DNA of 64,000 nt, taken from positions 22,844-86,843 of the forward strand of contig CAYUBQ010000011.1 in assembly GCA_964443135.1 (NCBI GenBank), read 5' to 3'. The translations under genes were made by a program, and so were the position numbers. A model generated the notes under the pieces. That model was given only the letters and a program-made list of their open reading frames with translations, had not been told where the DNA came from and made no database searches. This document shows, one piece after another, positions 58,141 through 64,000 of this stretch. Source of the stretch: JAIPEI01 sp964443135. Its GTDB lineage: Bacteria > Desulfobacterota > DSM-4660 > Desulfatiglandales > HGW-15. Numbering within the stretch: the first letter of the stretch is position 1; the number at the start of each line of letters is the position of its first letter.

Positions 58141-60798
58141 CTAGAACTGGACCACCGGCTCCCTGAGGATGGAGGAGACCGCTTCCTCCGCGCGGGCGGC
58201 GAGGTCCGGATGGCTCTCCTCGAGCCCCGCCACCTGGCGGAGGTGATCGGCCGTGCGCGTCACCAGGGAGGCCATGTCGCCCTCGTCCACCGGGACCGCA
58301 AACAGCAGCTTGTCCCAGGAGATCCCGCCGGCCCACAGGTAGAGGGCCACGCCGGGCCAGGACAGGATCCGGGGGTTGGGGAACCCGCGGACGGTCTTTG
58401 CGGCCCGAATCCCCTCCATGGCGTCCACCACCGAACCCCACCCTCGCTCCAGGGGCTCCACGGGCGTCTCCTCCGGAATCCGGACCGCAACGTCCAGGTC
58501 CCGGTCCCAGACAAAGGGGGCGATCAAACCCGCCAGGACCGCCGGGGCGGCGCCGTCAAAGGCCCCTTTGCGGATGCCCTCGGCGATCAGCAGGGGGTGG
58601 TCGAGGCGGAGCTTGGAGGCCCACTCTCCGTCCGGGGTCAGGCGGTTCCGGGGGTCCACGAAGCCCGTCTCCTTGAGAAACCGGAGGCGGCGCTTGAAGC
58701 TCAGCCGGAGGCCCTCGGCCATGCCCTCGATCCGGTGGCCGATGGACCGGAGCTCCTGCAGGAGGGGCTGGAGACGTCGGTTCCTGGGAGTGTGGCAGTC
58801 CTTGAACCGGGGGCACAGCTCGCAGGGAAGGCGGTCCATCTGCTCCTGCAGCCCATCCTCTCCTTCCCCTCCGGACGGCTCCACCCGGAGGACCTCCAAG
58901 TCCCCGAGGCGCACCTCCTCCAGGAGCCGGGACACCGCCCGGGGCGTGGGCTCGGGCGGGAGGTCGAGCCTGCGGTCGAACAGGAGCTCGATCCGGTCCA
59001 CCCGCACCCGCCGGAGACGGATCCTCTTGCCGCGGGTGCGAACGGGCTTCTCCACGTTCAAGGCATCGCAGAAGACGGTGCCCTCCTCCTCGAAGCAGTC
59101 GAACACCACGTGGATGCCGCCCTTCGTGTGAAGGAAGAGCCTTCCCGGCTCCAGGTGGTCTTCGAAGGCCCGGCGCGCCGCCCGTTTGCGCCGCTCGCGC
59201 TTCTGCCGCCGGAGGGTTCGCTGCAGCTCCTCCCGCCCCGCGATGTACTCCAGGACCTCGAAGGGATCCGTGATGTCGCAACGCCCGCCGGAGAGCTCGC
59301 GCTTCAGCTCCCGGTTCAGGGCCGCCCACCGGTCGCGGGTCGCCTCGTCGAGCCGGCCGCGCTGAAAAGCCGCAAAGGAACGCTCCAGGAGGGGTTCGAC
59401 CTCCTCCGGGGTGTGGCTGAGAAGCAGGTTCAGCGTCATGGAGAAGTTGATGTGGATTCGGCTTTCCAGGGGCTCGGGCGGTGCGTCCTTCAAGGAGAGG
59501 AGGAGCCCGGGATCCTGGTAAGGTCCGGGAAGGACCACGGCGAACCCGATCCGGTCCTTGCCCCTCCGGCCGGCCCGCCCGATCATCTGCTGAAGGTCCC
59601 GCGCGGTCAGAGCCCGGAAGGTCTGTCCGTCGAACCGGTCGCTCTGGACCAGGACCACCGTCCGTGCGGGGAAGTTGACCCCCGCGGCCACCGTGGAGGT
59701 GGAAAAGATCGCCTCGAGGACCCCCTGGTTCATCATCTGTTCGACGAGGAGCTTCCAAGCCGGCAGCTGTCCGGCGTGGTGGGCGCCTGCGAGTCCCTCC
59801 TGGAGGGACCGAAGCTGCCGGGCGCCCTCGAGGTGCGGGTGGCTGGAGAGGAACGCCGAGACCTCGGCGCGGGCGCGCTCCCTCTTTCCGGGAGGTGGGC
59901 CCGAGGCGGAGCAGACCCGGACGGCCCGGTCGCAGTCCGCTCTGGACTTCAGGAAGAAGATGGCCGGGAGCAGGTCGAGCTTTCGAAGGCAGCGAACGAC
60001 CTCGCTGTAGGGGAGCGGCGCCGCCCCCTCCCGCAGGCTCTTGCGCACACGGCTCGACAACCCCTTGGGGCCGCCCAGCTGGGAGATGCTCCCGTCGGGG
60101 GAGAGAAAGAGCATCTCCAAGGGAACGGGGCGCTCCTCGTGGCGGACCACGTCGGCGGGTACGCCGCGGTTCTCCTGCAGCCAGGCCGCCAGCTCGTCCG
60201 CGTTGGGGATCGTGGCCGAAAGGAGCAGGAGCCTCACCCGTGACGGCAGGTAGATCAGGACCTCTTCCCAGACGACCCCGCGGTCCGGGTCGCTCAGGTA
60301 GTGGGCCTCGTCCAGGATCACGAGATCGGCCCCGATGCTCCCTCCCTGGTGCATGGCGTCGTAGAGCTGGTTGCGGAGGATCTCCGTGGTCCCGACGATG
60401 ACCGGGGCCTGGGGGTTTTCCTTGCGGTCCCCCGTCAGAATCCCGCACAGCTCCGGACCGAAGTCCCTCCGGAACTCCCGGTAGAGGGCGTTGGAGAGGG
60501 CCTTGAGCGGGGAGGCGTACCAGATGCGCATGCCGTCGGCCAGGAGGCGCCGGATCGCCTCCGAGGCGATCCAGGTCTTGCCCGCGCCGGTGGGCGCGCT
60601 CACGAGCACGTCGTGGTCCCGGACCCGCTCCAGGGCGTCGAGCTGGAAAGGGTCGGGCACGAAGGGGCCGGGGGCGGGGACGCCGATCCGTTTGAAGATC
60701 GACCTGAGCCTCGGATCGATCTGAGGACGGTCGCACGGGCGGGACCCTCCCCGGGAGGGGGGCCGGCGGCGGGGCCTGCCTTTCGGTGGCCGTTTCAT
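58141..60798 (-). CDS. Ski2/Mtr4-like DEAH-box helicase
   Basis: An 885-aa superfamily 2 helicase. Walker A APTGAGKTWIA (about residue 66), DEAH box LDEAHYLSD (about 161), motif III LSATIPN and motif VI QMIGRAGRRG. The C-terminal half shows Ski2-type insertions and a winged-helix-like region, with a cysteine cluster CELCPRFKDCH that may bind metal. Bacterial relatives (HelY-like) are poorly characterised; RNA is the likely substrate by analogy. A basic N-terminal tail (KRPPKGRPRRRPP) precedes the core. Its ATG overlaps the stop of the acyl-CoA dehydrogenase gene, so it is coupled to it. Confidence 0.85.
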   Translation of the reverse strand: MKRPPKGRPRRRPPSRGGSRPCDRPQIDPRLRSIFKRIGVPAPGPFVPDPFQLDALERVRDHDVLVSAPTGAGKTWIASEAIRRLLADGMRIWYASPLKALSNALYREFRRDFGPELCGILTGDRKENPQAPVIVGTTEILRNQLYDAMHQGGSIGADLVILDEAHYLSDPDRGVVWEEVLIYLPSRVRLLLLSATIPNADELAAWLQENRGVPADVVRHEERPVPLEMLFLSPDGSISQLGGPKGLSSRVRKSLREGAAPLPYSEVVRCLRKLDLLPAIFFLKSRADCDRAVRVCSASGPPPGKRERARAEVSAFLSSHPHLEGARQLRSLQEGLAGAHHAGQLPAWKLLVEQMMNQGVLEAIFSTSTVAAGVNFPARTVVLVQSDRFDGQTFRALTARDLQQMIGRAGRRGKDRIGFAVVLPGPYQDPGLLLSLKDAPPEPLESRIHINFSMTLNLLLSHTPEEVEPLLERSFAAFQRGRLDEATRDRWAALNRELKRELSGGRCDITDPFEVLEYIAGREELQRTLRRQKRERRKRAARRAFEDHLEPGRLFLHTKGGIHVVFDCFEEEGTVFCDALNVEKPVRTRGKRIRLRRVRVDRIELLFDRRLDLPPEPTPRAVSRLLEEVRLGDLEVLRVEPSGGEGEDGLQEQMDRLPCELCPRFKDCHTPRNRRLQPLLQELRSIGHRIEGMAEGLRLSFKRRLRFLKETGFVDPRNRLTPDGEWASKLRLDHPLLIAEGIRKGAFDGAAPAVLAGLIAPFVWDRDLDVAVRIPEETPVEPLERGWGSVVDAMEGIRAAKTVRGFPNPRILSWPGVALYLWAGGISWDKLLFAVPVDEGDMASLVTRTADHLRQVAGLEESHPDLAARAEEAVSSILREPVVQF

Positions 60799-62414
60799 TC
60801 CACCAGTTCCCGGGCCACGGCGTCCATGTCGGACATGTATCCTTCCACGCCTTCCGCGAGGCTCAGCGCGTCCAGGCCCCGGACCGCTTCGCCCAGATCC
60901 TCGCCGCACCCCCGGACGATCCGGAGGCCGTTGCGCTGGACGGTCTCGGCGGCCTCCAGTGCAAACAGGCGGGCCGCCGATCGCAGAAATCCGGCGCTCC
61001 TCGGGCCGCTTTCGTTGCGGGACGCCTTCCGGCAGAGCGCATCGGCCACCTCGCACCAGGTCATCATGTCGGCCAGCAGGAACATCACGTGCTGCGAGCG
61101 GGTCAGCTTGTGCTTTCTCGCGGCGCCGACCCCCTCGTTCAGGGCTCGAACGGCCTTGGCCAGGAAGGGCCCGCCGGTCTCCGGATCGAGCCGCGAGAGC
61201 CGTTCCGCCATCTCCCCGTAGTAGGCGCCCTTGGTGCGCACGGTGGTCCTCATGCGGAACATGGCGATGATGTTCCTCTGGATCTCGCTGGTCCCCTCGA
61301 AGATGGTGGTGATCTTGAGGTCCCGTTTGATCTTCTCGACCTCGTACTCCCGGATGTACCCGTAGCCGCCCAGGGCCTGGATGGCATCGTTGGCCGCGGC
61401 GTCCCCCGCCTCGGTGGCGAAGAACTTGGAGATGGATCCCTCCACCTGGAGGTCCTCCTCCCCGCGGTCGAGGCGACGCGCGGTCTCCTCGATGTACGCC
61501 CTGGCCGCCTCGAGCCGCACGGCGTTGGGCACCAGCAGGCGATGGGTGTACCCCTGCTTCCCGGCCAGGGTGGTGCCGAACTGCACCCGTTCCCCGGCGT
61601 AGCGGATGGACTTCTCCAGGGCGGCCACGCCGCCGCCCAGGCCGAAGGTGGCCACCATGAGGCGGGTGTAGCCGAACACCTCGTTGGCCTGCTTGAGCCC
61701 CTGCCCCTCCACGCCGCCGATCAGGTCCTCCACCGGGACGTAGAGGTCCTCCAGGATCAGCGGGCAGGTGTCCGAGGCCCGAATGCCGTGCTTGTCCTCG
61801 TGGGGGCCCGCGGTCAGACCGTCCCGGCCGCCCTCCACCACGAAGAAGGTGGGCCCGTCCGGTGCGTCCGCCAGGATGGTGTAGAGGGCCGCCACGCCCC
61901 CGTTGGTGATGAACTGCTTCTGACCGTTGATGCGATACCCCGTGACCTCGCCCTCTCCATCCAGGACGCGTTCGGCCCTGGTCTTGAGCGCCTGCACGTT
62001 GGATCCCGCCTCGGGCTCGGTCACCCCGTAGGCGACGATCAACCCCTCCTCGGCGATCCGGCCGATGTACTTCTCCTTCTGCTCCGGGGTCGCGCCCACC
62101 CTCAGGGGATCCATGCCGAGGCAGATGGCCAGAAAGGAGGTGGCCACGGCCAGGTCCATGCGGGCCATGCGCTCGGACACCACGGCGATGTCCCGGGCCC
62201 CGGCGCCGAGCCCGCCGTACGCTTCGGGAATGAAGATGAGGTGGAGCGCCATGTCCGGACCGAGCATGAACCGGATGAGCTCCGTGGGGAACTCCCCCTT
62301 CCGGTCCATCTCCATCTTGGTTTCGACGGTCAACCGGTCCCGCTCCAGCTTGGCGATGGTGTCCAGGACCATGTTGAGCGATTCGGGGTCCATCCGGGTG
62401 TTGTCGGTCTCCAT
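60795..62414 (-). CDS. Acyl-CoA dehydrogenase with C-terminal extension
   Basis: FAD enzyme of beta-oxidation type, 539 aa. Visible blocks are YGVTEPEAGSN and ITNGG (flavin/substrate site) and the catalytic glutamate in IFEGTSEIQRN near residue 390. The usual family length is about 380; the extra 140 residues form a helical C-terminal domain as in several anaerobe dehydrogenases. Chain-length preference cannot be read. The gene precedes and overlaps the helicase. Confidence 0.9.
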   Translation of the reverse strand: METDNTRMDPESLNMVLDTIAKLERDRLTVETKMEMDRKGEFPTELIRFMLGPDMALHLIFIPEAYGGLGAGARDIAVVSERMARMDLAVATSFLAICLGMDPLRVGATPEQKEKYIGRIAEEGLIVAYGVTEPEAGSNVQALKTRAERVLDGEGEVTGYRINGQKQFITNGGVAALYTILADAPDGPTFFVVEGGRDGLTAGPHEDKHGIRASDTCPLILEDLYVPVEDLIGGVEGQGLKQANEVFGYTRLMVATFGLGGGVAALEKSIRYAGERVQFGTTLAGKQGYTHRLLVPNAVRLEAARAYIEETARRLDRGEEDLQVEGSISKFFATEAGDAAANDAIQALGGYGYIREYEVEKIKRDLKITTIFEGTSEIQRNIIAMFRMRTTVRTKGAYYGEMAERLSRLDPETGGPFLAKAVRALNEGVGAARKHKLTRSQHVMFLLADMMTWCEVADALCRKASRNESGPRSAGFLRSAARLFALEAAETVQRNGLRIVRGCGEDLGEAVRGLDALSLAEGVEGYMSDMDAVARELVE

Positions 62415-62436
62415 GCCTGTCCCTCTCGCAGAAAAA

Positions 62437-62498
62437 TCGCCACGAATGGCACGAAGAACGCGATGGAACGTTCACGTCCTTCGTGCAGCTCGTGGTGA
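62437..62498. repeat. Imperfect 62-bp inverted repeat between ECHDC3-like and dehydrogenase genes
   Basis: Arms 62437-62462 and 62473-62498 pair at about 21 of 26 positions (CGCCACGAATGGCACGAAG against CTTCGTGCAGCTCGTGGTG) around a 10-nt loop. It fills the 92-bp spacer and could terminate or protect the upstream transcript. There is no T-tract. Confidence 0.6.
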
Positions 62499-62506
62499 AG
62501 GAATGA

Positions 62507-63286
62507 TCACGCGTCCTCTTTCCACACGGGCGGCCTCTTTTCCAGAAACGCCGAGATCCCCTCCCGGGCGTCCGGCGTCACGGCGTTGGCCGAGATCACC
62601 TCGCGGCCGTAGCGGTAGGCCCGCTCGTCGTCCATGTGGATCTGGGTGTAGAAGGCCTGCTTGCCGGTTCCCAGGGTCTCGGCGCTGTACCGGGCCAGCT
62701 CCGATGCGAGCGATGCCGTCTCCTCCTCCAGCCGGTCGTCCGGGACCACGCGGTTCACCAGCCCGAAATCCAGGGCCTCCCGGGCCGAAACGAACCGGCC
62801 CGTGAGCAGCATCTCCAGGGCCCGCTTTCTCCCCACGTTCCGGCTCAACGGGACCATGGGCGTGGTACAGAAGAGCCCGATGCGAACCCCCGGCGTGGCG
62901 AAACGGGCGTCCTCGCCGGCCACGGCGAGATCGCAGGCCGCCACCACCTGGCACCCCGCAGCCGTGGCGATGCCTCGGACCTCTGCGATGACCGGCTGGG
63001 GGAGGGCCTGAATCTCCATCATCAGCTCGAGGCAGGCCTCGAAGAGGTGCCGGATGTCCCCGAGCTCCCCGCTGCGGATCTCGTTCAGGTCGTGCCCGGC
63101 GCTGAAATGCTCACCCGCGCCGCCCACGATCACCACCTTGGCGGAGCGGTCCTCCCTCACACGCAGCAAGCAGGCGCGCATCTCCTCGATGAGCTCCAGG
63201 GAGAGGGCGTTCCGCTTCCCGGGCCGGTTGAGGGTGATGCGGCCGATCCGGTCCCTCTCCTCGTAGAGGATGGTTCGATGTGCCAT
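62507..63286 (-). CDS. Enoyl-CoA hydratase/isomerase family protein, ECHDC3-like
   Basis: A 259-aa crotonase-fold protein. The oxyanion hole is formed by HFSAGHDL and GIATAAGCQ. Both glutamates used for hydration are replaced: the position in GCQVVAACDL holds Gln, and FATPGVRIG holds Gly where the second Glu is expected. ATPGVRIGLFCTTPM is typical of the ECHDC3 subgroup, so it may act on acyl-CoA differently or be non-catalytic. Lies just upstream of the acyl-CoA dehydrogenase gene. Confidence 0.85.
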   Translation of the reverse strand: MAHRTILYEERDRIGRITLNRPGKRNALSLELIEEMRACLLRVREDRSAKVVIVGGAGEHFSAGHDLNEIRSGELGDIRHLFEACLELMMEIQALPQPVIAEVRGIATAAGCQVVAACDLAVAGEDARFATPGVRIGLFCTTPMVPLSRNVGRKRALEMLLTGRFVSAREALDFGLVNRVVPDDRLEEETASLASELARYSAETLGTGKQAFYTQIHMDDERAYRYGREVISANAVTPDAREGISAFLEKRPPVWKEDA

Positions 63287-63300
63287 GGCGTCCCCTCCCC

Positions 63301-63843
63301 CTAAAACTCGATCCCCTTCTGCGCCTTCACCCCTTTCTGAAAAGGGTGCTTGACCTCGGTCATCTCGGTCACCAGGTCGGCCGCCTCGATCAGATCCGGA
63401 TGGGCGTTCCGGCCGGTGAGCAGGACGTGAAGGGTTTTCGGCCGGCTCCTCAGGGCGTCCAGGACCTCCTCCACGGGCAGGAGGCCGTAGTCGATCACGT
63501 AGTTGATCTCGTCCAGGACGATCATGTCGTATTTTCCCGAGGTCATCTGGCGTTCGGCCAGCTCCCAGGCCTCCCGGACGGCCTCCCGGTCCTCCTCGCC
63601 CGGACCTCCCCGGTCGAATCGGATGAACCCTTTTCCCATGGGCAGGATGTCCAGGAAGGGGGCCAGCATGTCCGCCCCGCCCAGCTCGCCGTACTGCCGG
63701 TCTCCCTTGATGAACTGGATCATCAGGGTCTGAAACCCGTAGCCTGCTCCCCGGACCGCAAGACCCAGCGCGGCGGTGGTCTTTCCCTTGCCCGTTCCCG
63801 TGTGGACCATGATCAGGCCCGTTCGTTCCTCTCGCATCAGCAT
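63301..63843 (-). CDS. cobO: Corrinoid adenosyltransferase (CobO/BtuR type)
   Basis: A 180-aa ATP:cob(I)alamin adenosyltransferase that makes adenosylcobalamin. P-loop variant HTGTGKGKTTAALG (residues 15-28), VLDEINYVIDYGLL and LLTGRNAHPDLIEAADLVTEM are diagnostic. ATG 63843 has AAAGGTG upstream; a second ATG two codons in is possible. Ends the minus-strand run; an R1 repeat lies upstream. Confidence 0.95.
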   Translation of the reverse strand: MLMREERTGLIMVHTGTGKGKTTAALGLAVRGAGYGFQTLMIQFIKGDRQYGELGGADMLAPFLDILPMGKGFIRFDRGGPGEEDREAVREAWELAERQMTSGKYDMIVLDEINYVIDYGLLPVEEVLDALRSRPKTLHVLLTGRNAHPDLIEAADLVTEMTEVKHPFQKGVKAQKGIEF

Positions 63844-63944
63844 GAGCCGTTCACCTTTCGTCCGGGGTGCCCGGAGCCCTCTCGAAACAGGAAGGAACGG
63901 CTGCGCGTCCCGGCTGCGGCCCGGTGCAGGACGGTTTCACAGGA

Positions 63945-64000
63945 TTTGACGGATTCGCAAAAACCCGCTCATCCGCCGCGGGGAACACTATAACCCGTTG
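63945..64000 (+). repeat. R1 repeat, copy cut by the window end
   Basis: TTTGACGGATTCGCAAAAAC followed by CCGCTCATCCGCCGCGGGGAAC matches R1 closely over 56 bases. Lies about 100 nt upstream of cobO and is oriented against it. Confidence 0.9.

Overview
The window looks like a high-GC Gram-negative bacterium, most likely Desulfobacterota / former Deltaproteobacteria (inference). The grounds are an LPS-export lipoprotein (LptE) and LapA/LapB, which imply an outer membrane. The gene order fabF-rpiB-glyA-comEB-nrdR-ribD-ribE-ribBA-ribH-nusB...leuS-lptE-holA is, as I recall it, characteristic of Geobacter-like genomes. There is also a heme-binding chemoreceptor and a good sigma-54 promoter. No rRNA, tRNA, CRISPR array, transposase or phage gene was seen. 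One 100-N scaffold gap (6936-7035) appears to be artificial.

Layout: 1-7.6 kb (minus strand) holds a cell-wall amidase, mutS, the LapA/LapB envelope pair, a HIT hydrolase and a YfcE-type phosphodiesterase. 7.8-11 kb holds an FmdB-like protein, a UPF0280 protein, an HI0933-type flavoprotein and a small coupled hypothetical. 11-19.3 kb (minus) holds guaA, guaB, a short Ppx/GppA protein, manA, an MFS transporter and murJ. rpsT follows on the plus strand. 19.7-36.1 kb is one long minus-strand run of housekeeping genes: holA, lptE, leuS, a solitary M17 N-terminal domain, nusB, riboflavin synthesis, nrdR, a dCMP-deaminase-like gene, glyA, rpiB, and the fatty-acid/phospholipid cluster yceD-rpmF-plsX-fabG-acpP-fabF (without fabH and fabD). 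A strong sigma-70-like promoter sits at its head.

36.4-49.1 kb (plus) holds an unrecognised 352-aa protein and then a compact chemotaxis operon: cheA, cheW, two chemoreceptors (the second with a periplasmic CxxCH heme motif), cheY, an unknown 82-aa protein, cheB, cheR and a PilZ protein. A textbook -24/-12 promoter lies just upstream of cheA. 49.4-51.4 kb holds gltX and a TerB-like protein. 51.5-56.4 kb holds the least familiar locus: a divergent unit with an acidic-repeat protein ending in an apparently inactive FGE/SUMF1 domain on one side, and a ParA-type ATPase, an acidic partner and a double zinc-ribbon protein on the other. 56.4-64 kb holds an IMPase-like phosphatase, an iron-sulfur flavoprotein, a Ski2-like helicase translationally coupled to an acyl-CoA dehydrogenase, an ECHDC3-like crotonase and a corrinoid adenosyltransferase.

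Two dispersed non-coding repeat families run through the window. R1 (about 107 bp, ten copies including a perfect tandem pair plus a third) usually ends 16-56 nt upstream of a start codon and is oriented against the gene. R2 is a two-hairpin element of about 90 bp present twice in opposite orientation. R1 placement, the FGE-like/ParA/zinc-ribbon locus and the heme chemoreceptor operon are the items most worth following up.
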